Position numbers and translations under genes: made by a program. The notes beneath the pieces were generated by a model that made no database searches, was not told the DNA's origin, and saw only the letters and a program-made list of their open reading frames with translations. Positions 51,836 through 64,000 of a DNA stretch of 64,000 bases are shown here, piece after piece (within the stretch, counting starts at the first letter, position 1; each line of letters opens with the position of its first letter). The stretch is from Ptiloglossa arizonensis (Eukaryota > Arthropoda > Insecta > Hymenoptera > Colletidae), in assembly GCF_051014685.1 (NCBI RefSeq), contig NC_135061.1:5938029-6002028 (forward strand), in the 5' to 3' direction.

Positions 51836-54319
51836 TAACTCATTAACCAACCTAATTTAAGGGATCACCAAACGATCACACATCTGTTCTATATTTTTCG
51901 ATGCAACGTTTCACAGAACAGAAGTCAAAATACACATTTTTTAAAGATGAAAGCTACTTCCAGATCATTTTATCGCGCGTCATTGAATTCCCATTTTTGT
52001 CTCTTTTTCGATTCAAGATCCCCACAACGCAAATCATTTTTCTTCAAATCGATACAGTCCGCGTATTTTTCACTTGAAACTCTATATAATCGAATTGATC
52101 GTACAAAACGAATAAAGAATTTCAAAATCTTACCATTGGTACGAAACGATTCGAAATTGTACTCGACGTATTCGTACATCTAACACCGATACCGTCGCGT
52201 GATATGTTTCACCTAATTGTGGATATTTGTTCGCAATTTCGTTGATCCCTTCCAGATTACGATATTTGAAATAACGGAGAATTCGCGGTGTATTCGTGGA
52301 GCCTGTCCGTGTTCTTGTACGCGTCCTAAATCCATTTCTCCCCCGTCGTAGTCTATCTCGCGCCATATTTGCCCGAAGTCACTCATTTATTCTGTCAACT
52401 TCGTTAACCGTGTTTGCAAGTCTGCTCACGCAACCATCGATGCGACTCAATTTATTTTCCTTCGCATATTAACGATCGTTCACCGTCGACGATTCTCCTC
52501 GAGGTTCCTCGTCGACAAAAACACTCGATTTCCATCCCACTTTCTACTTCGTTTTTTTTCTCTCTTTTCTTTTTTTTTTATTTTATTTTTTTTTCTGCGA
52601 GCGCCAGACGAGATGCACGGCGCGAGACCACGGTTAAAAAGGGGCTGGTTTCACCGTGCCCCGTAAATGATAACACGATGCGGGCTAAATTGAGGAGAAA
52701 TAAACGGTCGTCTCGCAACAGAATTACCCTGGGAAAATGGGAATGTTGAGGGCGAAAGGAAACGGCGAGCACCAGGCAATTTTAGTAGTCGCGACGGGGC
52801 CACCGAAGGGATGCACTTGATCCTTCCAGCGTTTAAGGATGCAATCGTGGAAGTGATGCAACGATATAAATTTACACCAACGATACAGGACCGTCGCGAA
52901 GGTAACGAAACGTGTTACCTAACGATGAAAATGAAAGAATGAAAATTATGGCTCTATTGCGTTTCGATTATCGAAGTTAGAGAAGAGGAGAGTTGGACTA
53001 TAAATTATACTTCAATATAGTCTTGTTGAAAATTCAAGTTTCTATCTTTTAAATATGTGTGTATACCGTTGCAAAATTTTCGTGGAAATTAATTATATCC
53101 TTCTTATGTAATATTACCAAGAGAATGTAAAGTAGAGGGATCGTTTTTAAGTGTACGTTCACTACTGTACTTTTATGTAACGTTTCGACTTTCAATGTAG
53201 CAAATTCAATAACACAATGTTGCAAAATTAATGAAACCTTCTTACTGAAGTTCGTTTGAACAGTTGTACAATCCAGATTAACATTGTTGAGATTTCAAAA
53301 AGGAGGAATAATCTCGATGCTGAATCAATTTCACAATTGATTTACTAATACTCGTAATTATAAATTCTTGGACGAATGAAATAAAAAGAGTGAAAAATCT
53401 CACGCAAACCGAAAAATTGATGTACACGATGTCTTCTTCAATTCAAGCATTTAGAACGATATTAATCGTATTCAAGTCTACTCGAGTGGAGCAATTAAAG
53501 ATAACAATCTCGAAATGGGTGTGGTCAAGAGATCGTTGACCTACGGTGTAAAAACGCTGAGAAATAAAAAAAAGAGAGACTGGAGATACTCAGTGGCTAC
53601 CGAAATATTTTCTACGATAACGAAGTCGTTTACGTTAGGCGACTCAGCCAAAATTAACGCGAATCGCGTTGGTTAAGGCAACAAAATTACAATACGGAAG
53701 CACCGTACCGTTTCCTTTGTTATTTATTCGCGACGAATGATGTAGCATCTCACGGGACCAGCTACGAGTAATTCAAACGATTAAAGTTACCGAAGGTACT
53801 ACACAGATAGCAGTGTTGAGAGAATTGAATTTTCCCGCTGGTACCTGCAGCGGAATCCTAAACTCCAGCAGTCGATACCTAGAATCTCCTGCGAGCATCT
53901 TCGGTCGAACCACCTATTCACTGACTCCTGAATCGAATTAATCATCTTATTACCAGCTTCCGAATCAAACCGACCATTGACGCGTTAGCACTCGAAAGAA
54001 ATCAATCGGTGAATTGAAATTTTTCACGCGAGTATCAAAACGATCGAGGAATTTCGCTATCAACGAAATTCTTCTTCCAACGAACATAATTTTGAGAACT
54101 TTGAATCTTTGAGAACATATATTTAGTTTCAAAAATGATGTACAATGAATGCTAAGGTTGGAATCTATTCTTGAGCCAAGTTCAATTGAAATTTTACATA
54201 TTGAATAATATTTGCGTCGATATTGTTTTTTTATTGCGAATTCTTGCCAGATCAACGATAGAAAGAATTTTATTGGATGTCGTTTTCTGAAAAAGTGCTG
54301 AAATTTGAAAATACTACAA

Positions 54320-55590
54320 GTTTCTCGATGCAAATTGCGGAGAGGAAATTATGACTTTCACTGGGAGTGTCGCTGTATTGTCAAAGTGAAAAATTCTGTT
54401 AAATTCCAATTTCTTGAGAAGTGTCAAGAACTTGGACTCTTAGCAAGTTCTAAAGTTACTAAATTTCTAAAGTTACTATGCGTATTTTAAGTAATTATTC
54501 TAAAAATACACATTGACTCCAAACTTGAGTACAAACTGCAACTGCAACTGCACTTTTAGAAACCTGTAAAGTATACGTCCAACACTACCAGAAAATACTT
54601 TCAACGTGTACAAAATACTTGTAAAAATTTTCGAGCACTACATCGCGATACAAAACACATTCGTAAGATTTGTCAGTTCATTTGACTGTCGTATGAATTT
54701 ATTTCCAACCAATAGGGAAGCTCTTCTGGAAATTTCGAAAGAGAAGAAATAGCATTCGTTTCACCACGAACGAAACCTGCAAATTCCTCGATCGCTATAT
54801 TGTCAAATTGAAAAATTTCAATTTCTTGAAAAGTGTCAAGAACTTGGACTGTTAGCAAATTCTAAAGTTACTAAACTCCTAAAGCTACTATGCGTATCTT
54901 AAGTAATTATTCAAAAAATACACGTTAACTCGAAACTTGAGTACAAAATAACTGCAACTGCACTTTTAGAAACCTGTACCAGAAAATACCGGAAAGTACC
55001 AGGAAATACTTTTAACGGGTAAAAAATACTTGTTAAAATTTTCGAGCAAATACAAAACACATCCGTAAGATTCGTCAGTTCACTTGACTCTCTCGCGAAT
55101 GTATCTCCAACCAATAGGAAAGCTCTTCTGGAAATTTCGAAAGAAAAGAAATAGCATTCGTTTCACCACGAACGAAACATGCAAGTTCTTCGATCACTAT
55201 ATTGTCAAGTTGAAAAATTCCATGAAATTCCAATTTCTTGAGACGTGTCAAGAACTTTGACTTTTAGCAAATTCTAAAGTTACTATGTGTATCTTAAGTA
55301 ATTATTCAAAAAATACACGTTAACTCCAAACTTGAGTACAAAGTAACTGCAACTGCACTTTTAGAAACCTGTACCAGAAAATACCGGAAAGTACCAGGAA
55401 ATACTTTTAACGGGTAAAAAATACTTGTTAAAATTTTCGAGCAAATACAAAACGCATCCGTAAGATTCGTCAGTTCACTTGACTCTCTCGCGAATGTATC
55501 TCCAACCGATAGAAAAGCTCTTCTGGAAATCTCGAAAGAAAAGAAATCGCGTTCGTTTCACCGCGAACGAAACACGCGAGCCACCGCCTC
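54320..55590. repeat. 412-bp tandem repeat, about 3 copies
   Basis: GTGTCAAGAACTT recurs at 54421, 54833 and 55245, exactly 412 bases apart. The units carry CTGCAACTGCACTTTTAGAA, TTCGTTTCACC-CGAACGAAAC and similar landmarks. Unit internal changes are substitutions and small indels. The array ends at a GC-richer stretch. Confidence 0.95.
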
Positions 55591-56354
55591 GATGCAAATT
55601 ACGAAGAAACGCGAAAAACGTCGCCGGCTCCCGAGGTTAAGATTTTCTCCCGATGACGTCGAGGGAATCGTTTAAATTGGACAACGAAGGGAACGGGTAC
55701 CGTGGGCGTGGACGAAGCCAAGCGTTGCGACGCCAGAACTGAGAAACAGAGAGAAACGGGAAAGAAGCACTCAGGTATTCAGCGTGAGATCGAGGAAATT
55801 GGCTACGTTCCTGGTACTTTTGTGAACTACGGTGACACGAGGCTCGCATTGGGAATCCGTCCGGGTGTACCGGCGAAATGAACCCACCGCGACAGAAACG
55901 CAAAAGAGTGGAGAGAAGTTGATTTCGGCTGATTTAACATCGACGGTACGAGTCGATGCAATTGGATGTGTACGCGTTTGCATCGGCGAAACGCTCATGT
56001 TCTTCGAGAAAACGACACGTCTTGTGCAGGAAATGTTGTTCAAGAGAACGACCTATCCGTAAGGGTGGTGTTGTTTTTAAAAATACGATGAACGTATCTA
56101 CGAAGGTGATATTGTTCGAGGGAGGGACTCCGAAACGCGAAGAAACGGGTAAATTTTGCGAATTTTTTTCCAAGTTGTTACCGAATGAAAAATGTAGTCT
56201 TTTTCGGAGATTGTAAATACAACTTTCAGTTTCGTTTTAGAATTTTTCTAAAGTTAAAATCGTACAAAATGGCGAAGTTATTCGCTGTTCCTGGAACCCC
56301 TTCTGGTGAAACGTTGTTCGTTGGACGATGCAGTTGACAAGAACTGGGAAGTTT

Positions 56355-56480
56355 GAAATAAAAAAATATTGTCGATTCGTATACTAGAGACTATTATCTA
56401 AAATGTTGCGTAAGGTTTGTCGAAAATTTTAATAATTGTAGAAATGGTCGAAGTTTGAAGAAGAAACGATCATTTTTATC
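56355..56480. repeat. dispersed repeat, copy A
   Basis: Matches 59641-59743 (GTCGATTCGTATACTAGAGA and AATTGTAGAAATGGTCGAAG), with 20-odd extra bases in this copy. Same orientation, 3.3 kb apart. Confidence 0.9.
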
Positions 56481-57654
56481 CAAACGAAACGTCTTTGAAC
56501 GTTTCTAAAAGATTAAGTAACTAATATATTTAAAAAATCTTAAGCTACATTGGAGAATACTCTATGCAGAATATCTCTGTAAAATTTGAAGTAAATCGGA
56601 TGTGTAGTTCCAGGTTGGAAAATATAGTACCGGAGTCATTGATTTCTGGAACTCTTCGTCCAGAGAATAACACACAGATCTTTTAATTAAAAAAAAACCT
56701 ATCAGTTCACAGCCACGACTGTGTCCAAATATTTGAACATTACATCGTGAAATGAAATTTCGAAAATTACAAAATCCTCGGGATTTATTCTTCCTTCGAT
56801 TATTGAACTATCGATCGTTCGTTAAAATATTCGTAACTCTTCGCGCGTTGATAGAAGCAATCGCGAATTTTTCTCGACAATTTTTCACCTCTCGTTCTTT
56901 TATTTTATTTCTTTCCTTTGGTAATATTTCCATCGCGTACGCGCGACACTGTTTTAATTGTAATATATCGATCCACAGGTTAAATAAATTCCTTTGACGA
57001 ATAACTGTTCACCGATGGTCGCAACACCGTGTGTCCACGGTCCGTGCGGATTTCGCTGGTGAAAATATTTTCCTCTCGGCGACTGTAAGCTACCTCAAAG
57101 AATGTTCACAAAGGACGCGTTTCACGGTTAGCTCTTCCCGCGACGGATTCCGAACACACGCATTCGAACTGTCCGAAAGAGAACGACCGTCGAATGGTCA
57201 GCGGAGAGTAAAATACCTTGCTCGAGCAGTTCGCGCAGGACCGAGCCGATGATTTCGACGTACATCAAAGCGAACAGCGAAGAGCACTCGTCTTCGAACC
57301 GAGCTTTTCATCGTTAATGCACAGACCGAACGGACCAGAGAACCGAACACGATCCACCGATAGGAAAATAAACGACGTCGTTCGTTCTACACGGTGGATC
57401 ATAATTGTCGAATTGTCCAAACCTCACCCCTACCATTCGTCGAGGAAAATCGTCTCCTACTTGGTTGAAACGTTCGATTACCCGCGATGGAAATACTCGA
57501 GACCTTCGCGCCGAACTAGGTAGCGTGTTCTTCGGAGTGCTTTCGCGAGAGAAGTTACACAATCGTGTTTACGGTAATACGGAACTTTGGGAGGGAGTGA
57601 ACGATGCGCTTGGCTCGCTACGCCTTAATCGATATTAGGAGATGTCGTTGAAAT

Positions 57655-58070
57655 TAACGAATATCGAGAAATATTTCAGTCGAGTTCGAGTAGAGTTCCG
57701 TGTATCGAGAAATATTTTGATTGAGTTCGAGTAGAGTTCCGAGTATCGAGAAATATTCCGATAGAGCTCCAGGAGAGTTCTATGTATCGAGAAATATTCC
57801 GATAGAGCTCCACGAGAGTTCCAAATGTGGAGAAATATTTCGATAAAATTCCAGGAGAGTTCCAAATATCGAGAATATTTCAATAGAACTCCAGTAGAAT
57901 TCCAAATATCGAGAAATATTTCGATAGAGCTCCAATAGAATTCTAAATATCGAGAGATATTCCGATAGAGCTCCAGGAGAGTTCCAAATATAGAGAAATA
58001 TTCCGATAGAGCTCTAGAGGAGTTCCAAATGTCGATAAATATTCCGAAAGAGTCCCAAGCGAGTTCCAAG
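57655..58070. repeat. 41-bp minisatellite, 10 copies
   Basis: Units (TATCGAGAAATATTCCGATA, then GAGCTCCAGGAGAGTTCCAAA) begin at 57662, 57703, 57744, 57785, 57826, 57867, 57907, 57948, 57989 and 58030. One unit is a base short. The minus strand is open through the array (57635-58069) because all three frames of the unit lack stops. It is not a gene. Confidence 0.96.
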
Positions 58071-59615
58071 AATTCTAGATATTCTTACTTACTAACCATT
58101 TTCACTTAGAGAATAAAGAATAAAAATACAGAAATATATGAAAGAGCCAAATGTCCAAACTGAAAGTAAGATGTCAAGAGTAAGATGTAATCGACAATTT
58201 TCAAACGAACGATTGTAAAAAACAGTAATCAACAATTTTCAAACGAACAATTTTTGAACACATAGAAAATACATTGCTTGAAAACGAATTCGAGGAATTT
58301 CACTTTTAGTTAAAAATGATCAACCGTTACGAGACACATCGCGAACTTGTCGAAGATTTTCTGAGAACAGTTCCGTGCAGAATGATAGCAGCCCGAGTTA
58401 TCGAAGCACAATAGCAGCCAAAGCTTGAAAAAAAGATGAAATAAAACGTAAGTTTGTATAAACCTGCACCCTGCAGGAACCTTGAGGAAACATCCGTCTG
58501 AATTGCATCGAGGACGGTGTTACTCTTAGCGAGCGGTGCGATAACTGCACTCTCGGTGTTCCCGGGTACACGGTTAACACCACGGTTAGAAAATATCGGC
58601 AAGCTGACACGCCGATAGATAAAATAATAGAAAAGTATCGGGAAGGGAACGGTGAGCGAAGTTACGGTGTGAAATGGAAGCGAAACGGTGAAGAAGAAAC
58701 GAACGAAAAACGAGAAACAGACTCGGGAGCATTCCGTTGGCAATCGGATAAATTGGGTTCGTTCGGTGGGTTTTTGCGGGCTGGGATCGCTTAGGAGGAT
58801 AATTGAAGGTGAAGTGGCATAGTCTGAATGGATGGAAGAGCAGAGTGGCGGCCGTTCGAGAAGAAGACCCCTAGAAAAGCGGAAGACTTCATTTTGCTGG
58901 CTCGTGAAAGGCGGTGGAATCGAGATACGTGTACGTTGAGCCGTTCCCTGGAACAAAAGGTTCAGCTGGAGGGGGCAACGGAGGGGAAAGATAGAGAGAT
59001 AGAGAGATATAGAGAGGTCGGGGAAGGAAAAGGGGGAGGGTGGGGCAAAAGTGGTACTTAGAGGTAGACAGGAAAATGGACAGCGTGCTCGGAAAATGTA
59101 AAACTACGGGAGGAACTTCATAAATGAAAAAAAAAAGGAAGGAGCGAGGTAAGAAGCTCGGAGGTAATAAAGCTGGAGGAGGAGAACCACCGAAGGAGGT
59201 CCCTCCTTGTTGATGTAACTTACGAAAATAAAGACGCGAAATATGACGAGAGGACGAAATATAGCGCGCAAACAACGCGGGGATACCTACGCCCTCCAGA
59301 GGGAGAAAACAATTTCTGGAACGAATGAAATCGCGTTTACGTTCATTTGCCCCTCGCTGGAGGATCGTTCCTTCTCGGTTGACGAGTTCTATCCACTTAA
59401 CGCGGGAACTGTATTCTTTGTTCGCGTTTAACGTACACCGTCTACTTCTACGGAGAACTTAGCAATGTTTCGGGATACCACGAGTGCGAGCGAGTGTCGG
59501 GTACGTCCTTCAACTTGTCACCGATTCTAATTTTCGGTTCGTAAAGGAAACTTTTCGGTCGCTTCTGGAAGGTATCGTCATTGTGTTCTTGTATTCGAAG
59601 TGTTAAAGTGTCTCA

Positions 59616-59778
59616 GTTAGATGGTGTACAAAATACTATTGAAATAAAAAAATGTCGATTCGTATACTAGAGACTATTTTTTTCGAAAATTTTAATAATT
59701 GTAGAAATGGTCGAAGTTCGAAGAAGAAACAATCATTTTTATCATTTTTATCGGTTAGATGGTGTACAAAATACTATT
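59616..59778. repeat. dispersed repeat, copy B, flanked by 25-bp direct repeats
   Basis: Copy B (59641-59743) lies between two identical 25-base repeats (GTTAGATGGTGTACAAAATA, then CTATT) at 59616-59640 and 59754-59778. The arrangement looks like an inserted segment with a flanking duplication. Confidence 0.88.
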
Positions 59779-60639
59779 ACGCGGATAACGTGTTCCATTT
59801 TCCACCATTATCGATTGCAGCGCCATTTTGGTATACTCTTTTTCAGAGGCTTAACGAATGGTCGGAAGAAATTACTATATTACGGTCTTATCGCGGAATA
59901 TCGAAGCAACGTGGCACTTTTAACGAGGACTCTGTAGTTATTGATTTTGGATCACCTTGAATATAATAATAACCTTAAATATGGTTTAGTTAGATTATCG
60001 AGCAAGTCCAGTATGGTCGTTTATTAGGAAATTATCCGCTCGAGATGTTTTTAGCCACTTGGGTAAAATTTGACGAGGACATGGTTCGAGTATAATACTC
60101 TTCTCAAATGTATGGACAGAATATAATAATTTTCTCAAAATTACGAACGAATATTCACGTAGAATATACATAAAACACCGTGAGACAGTGTCTAGGGAGT
60201 AATCATCAGAGTTGTACGTGAAATACGAAACGTTTGTAAAGATTTCGATAAAATTAATTACGTTAATTAACCGAGTCGAAAACTGGTGCACCAGAGTCCC
60301 AAAGAAGCCCCTACTTACAGGTATACACACTTTATTGCAAGAGTCTGGTATAAAATAGATATATATTTCAATATTTTTCGGTTAATCCTCGGTTTACCAA
60401 GGAAATTGACATAGATTCACAACTTTAACCGCAAAATTGTCAAGCTTGCGGATTCACGAGATAAGAATCGAGTGGCTTTCTTCATCCCGGTCCACTACCG
60501 ACCGCTTTTCCGATAGAGGATTACGTTCTAATCTCGTACTACCATCCAGATAAGTCCGTAGAAATGATTTAGTAACCTAACGATGGTACACCCGTGGTAA
60601 ATTTGCAGAGATAATTATCTATCTAATAACATTATCCCA

Positions 60640-61165
60640 ATTAGCAATGCTGGTGAGCATCGATTGTCAAAATCAGCTGCAATCTTACATTTAAGTTAGT
60701 TCTGGAATCTGTTCGTAGGCAAACAATTTTAGATCTTAATCCTTATAAACATCCACAATCTCAAGCTTGATGTTTGTGCTAACGATAAGTCCGATAGTAC
60801 TGTTTCTAAATGCTACTCAGCGTAATTATTTACAATATTACATTTGGTATTTGCGTTGGGTCTAGAATATGTCTGGTGGCAACATTTCTGTACGTTAATC
60901 GTTATAAACATCCATAATCTCATCCTTGATACTTGGGTTAGGTCCAGAAGCATCGTTTCTAGACGCTACTCAACAAAATCATTTACAATATTACATCTGA
61001 CACCTGAATTAGCTCTAGAATACGTCTACTTGCGATATTTCTAAACATTAGTTGTTAAATTGTCCACCATCTCGCGTTTGATGTGCAGGTTACGTCTGGT
61101 AGCAACGTTTTTGGACGGTAGTCACCAAAACCATCCCTGTTCTCACGTTCAGTGTCCAACTTTGT
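60640..61165. repeat. degenerate ~155-bp tandem repeat, 3-4 copies
   Basis: CTTATAAACATCCACAATCT-like blocks at 60741, 60900 and about 61052, with linked GTTTCTAAATGCTACTCA and TTACAATATTACAT motifs. Divergence is high, so this is an old array. Confidence 0.75.
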
Positions 61166-63099
61166 CATTTTTCTCGACCGAGTTGTTGTCTGGCCTAGTT
61201 TCTAGGTTCGTAAACAACGAGTAGGAATGGCGATGAAGTTCTCGCGTAACTTGGCGTACACCTTGTAGAAATAAATTAATTCCACTGAAACCTATCGCAG
61301 CCACAATGGACAACGAAATGTTAACGCGTGTACGCATCACAATTGCAAAGAAAAAAAATAACTGGATACACATCGTTACTTTGTTTTTCTTGCACAGTAC
61401 ATTTAAATTGCGTAACGGTTACACGAACAATAAAACAGCGTGCACTCGCATAAAAGCTGTAAATTTGCAACTTGAGACTTTCCAATGTTTCCACTCAACT
61501 AATGGTAGGATCTGACCTCCAATGAAAATACCACACTCTGTTTTATTAATATTCGCAGAAATTGCTCGGAACATTGGACCAGCTTCTAAAAGTAATTGCG
61601 AGCACGTCATTGTACATGATTTATATGCACGGTTAAGCAAAAAAAAATTATTGTACGACATACGCGTACGATCGGCCACAAAGCAGTTTATAAATTTACA
61701 ACATTATGGGAACTAAGAAACGTGTCGTGACTTCGATGCGTGATCAGGTGTGGACTGAATTAACAAATATCTTGACAATGTTGTGATGCAAATATACATG
61801 GTAGAAAGATTCTCAGTATAGAAATGAATCGAAAACGTAGAATACAATTTTAACTCAACTAAAATTCGATTTTCGTGAATCTAGCTATACCTGTCGCATT
61901 TGTGTACAATAATTATAAATTGATAATGTATAATCAAAAACACTATTATCTCCTAACGAACTCTGAACGCTTTGTTCGTAAATTGAAGAATTCCTCACCT
62001 GGTTAAACCGATGTAAAGCAATCTCTAACAATTGTACAGCATCTAGAATTTTGTAAATTGTATCAAGTTGTTCTCATTGTTTTCGATAAATGGAATTTAT
62101 CGGTCACAACGTGTTTAAATTTCCTTTTCACTTCGCGTCTATACACGAACTCGTATCAATAGTCGACACCGAACCTCTTCGAAAAGAAGTGCATAAATAA
62201 CGTTTATTTATCGCTGTTCTTTCGTACGAAGCAAGAGTTTTCGTGCAATACGTTACTCCGCGATCGATAAACACACGGTACACACCCTGATACCAGGAAC
62301 CATGGAAAATCCGTGAAGAAACAGCGAGAGGTGTCCCAGAGAGCAAGAATTACGACAGAAGGGAACCGACAGATCCAGGACAGAATCGATAAGCATTGTA
62401 CCGGCCATGAATCAGTGTCGTCGTGTCTAGACCGCCTGTGGGATTTGAGAAAAGGTCTTGCAGGATAATCTCGGTGAAACCGCAACGGGACATTGTCGTC
62501 AACGACCAACATGTGCGGAAAGAAACGATCAAAAATGGACGTTTCTTCCTGTAAACGTCACAGCGTGAGAAGAAAAAAAAAAAAAGATACGAAACGCGTA
62601 AAACGGACACCGAGAGCACCTACCGGGTAAAAGATCGCTATTTAATCCTGGAAAAGACGCGTTTCCAACGAGATAAAGTCATAGAGACTTTGGTACGTCT
62701 CTGTCCTCCAGGACCGCTACTTGTCGCCTGTCTTCTCGACTACCTTTTTCTTCTTTGAATTTTCCCACGTTCTTTATGCCCGGTTGCGAGATATCCACGT
62801 AGGTGAACTCACGAAGTGTCTACCTGAGAGTGATATATTCCGTAGACGTCCAAATTGGGGGTGAAATATCGTTTTGGGTCAGGTAGAGGGAATCACGGAA
62901 CTTCCGCATCGAGGAAATTTCACTACGAGAAAATTCTAACCACCGTTTTCGTTCCAATAGATGTTTCACGAGAGGGTGTTTACGAGAGAGTTTAGGATCT
63001 TCTGGGACCAGGATCGTTCGAAGAGTCTAGAGAAACGGTGAAGGAAGTACTGGTTCGTCTCGTGAACCTACTCGCAATTGGAGAATACGTTTCACTATT

Positions 63100-63465
63100 T
63101 TGCCACTGGAAATTTGTTTCACCTTTAAAATCACGGTTTGTGTTTCACCTTTGAAACTCGATATTTTTTCAATTGTTCTCTGCGTTTCGTTGCTACTCGG
63201 AAATTTTAATGCAAGAAGAAGAGATCGTCCATCTGGAAATGACGATTTATATTTTGACTTTCGAAAGTCGATGTCTCTTTTCTTATTTCTAGGAAAATTT
63301 TAAGAATAAAGAAAACTACCTGTCCTTCTGGAAATCACGATTTCTATCTCACTTTCGAAACTTACTATTTTTAATATTTATTCCCTGTGTTTTGTTGTTT
63401 CAAAGAAAATTTCGATCGAAAGAGAAGTGATCGCTCGTCTTTCTGGAAATGATTTTTCATCTATG
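63100..63465. repeat. degenerate tandem repeat, ~95-125-bp units
   Basis: CTGGAAAT followed by an ATCACGATTT- or TTTCACC-like stretch and CTTTCGAAA recurs at about 63106, 63232, 63328 and 63441. Weakly conserved. Confidence 0.6.
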
Positions 63466-64000
63466 CAGGTGATCGTGTGAAAATGAAATGCATCGAAACC
63501 ATGGAACAAGATTCTTTCGTACGAAGTTTTGTTTTGAAGGAAATCGATACGGAGAATTCGTTCGTCATTATTTATTACTTTTTCTCGCCACCGCCAAATC
63601 GTGCCGCATCGGACGTATACTCGACGAATTTTCCAAATCGATTTTCTCGAAAACGAAACTTCGTAAAATTTTACTCCATATTCTCGATTTATCTTCACAT
63701 GAAAACTCACCTTCATACATAAATGTATTTTTAGATTGGCTAGCTGTTATCTGCAATCCGAGTTTACAACATTATTTGTAACGAAGTATATAACTTCAAC
63801 GCTGGTTACTTGCTACCAAGATATTATCGTTAATATCTTAATACAAATTCCTTCGTGAAATATTAGTATCGTATTTCAAAGTAACGTAATGCATCTTTGC
63901 AAACGAGCAATGAAATCACAAAGTTAAAGGCTGTAGTTTCCAGCGTAAGTTTAATTAATTTTAATGCTCTACAAAGTCCTGTAAAGTGGAACATTTCCTC

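Larger units (their letters stand above)
50695..64000 (+). other. dpr intron 3 (13.3 kb or more, open at window end)
   Basis: Begins with donor GTGAGT at 50695. No acceptor followed by a Dpr second Ig domain could be found to 64000. Contents besides the listed repeats: GC-richer stretches near 52200-52850, 55560-55900, 57020-57640, 58500-59460 and 62130-62800, and many short unrecognised open frames. The 209-codon minus frame at 58327-58956 has no known domain and lies partly in a purine-rich region. Confidence 0.8.

Noticed and set aside
57635..58069. 144-codon minus-strand frame with repeated IFLDIWNS-like units
   Set aside because: It is the translation of a 41-bp minisatellite.
57655..58070. 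CRISPR-like regular spacing of repeats
   Set aside because: Units are contiguous with no unique spacers and the sequence is animal; it is a minisatellite.
58327..58956. 209-codon minus-strand open frame
   Set aside because: No recognisable domain, partly purine-rich template on the other strand, no splice context; plausible by chance in a GC-richer region.
61149..61679. Minus-strand frames that briefly suggested a chemoreceptor pseudogene
   Set aside because: No conserved odorant or gustatory receptor motif could be matched; part lies in a degenerate repeat array.
50695..64000. Search for the dpr second Ig domain exon
   Set aside because: No frame shows the expected Cys/Trp and YKxGS-type motifs after an acceptor; the exon must lie outside the window.
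1..64000. tRNA, rRNA and known microRNA genes
   Set aside because: No GGTTCGA-type B-box with matching A-box, no rRNA-like sequence and no familiar microRNA seed hairpin were seen by eye; a covariance-model scan was not possible.

Overview
This window looks like AT-rich, CpG-rich insect DNA, most probably hymenopteran (bee, wasp or ant). That is an inference from base composition, very long introns and the one gene I recognise. There are no bacterial-style operons. The only gene with solid support is the 5' part of a dpr-family gene (defective proboscis extension response; neuronal immunoglobulin-superfamily surface protein) on the + strand. Three coding exons splice with matching phases: a signal-peptide exon (17174-17252), a linker plus first half of Ig domain 1 (46093-46334) and the second half of Ig domain 1 (50475-50694). 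The last exon ends one base into codon 181. The second Ig domain and membrane anchor are not in the window, so the gene continues past 64000. The Ig domain resembles my memory of Drosophila dpr20 most closely.

Layout: 1-17090 is upstream or 5' non-coding DNA. It holds several short tandem duplications, two GC-richer blocks (5880-6800, 9400-10440), a decayed mariner-type transposase fragment (11911-12560) and a CpG-rich block with a 181-codon open frame (15868-16413). Intron 1 is about 28.8 kb and carries GC-rich islands (24380-25130, 31640-32240, 41640-42120), a 0.5-kb polypyrimidine tract, a 141-bp tandem array and a hammerhead-ribozyme-like motif (44343-44410). Intron 2 (4.1 kb) is packed with tandem repeats (69 bp, 285 bp, 32 bp, TA dinucleotide). 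Intron 3 is at least 13.3 kb and holds 222-bp, 412-bp, 41-bp and about 155-bp repeat arrays plus a dispersed repeat pair.

The item most worth following is the hammerhead-like element. It has the CUGANGA and GAAA core boxes, a perfect 5-bp stem I, a 4-5-bp stem III and an allowed cleavage nucleotide, in type III order. However, one base appears to be missing at the base of stem II, so it may be a relic. No wholly new multi-gene system is visible. Most long open frames here are products of low-complexity or repeated DNA.
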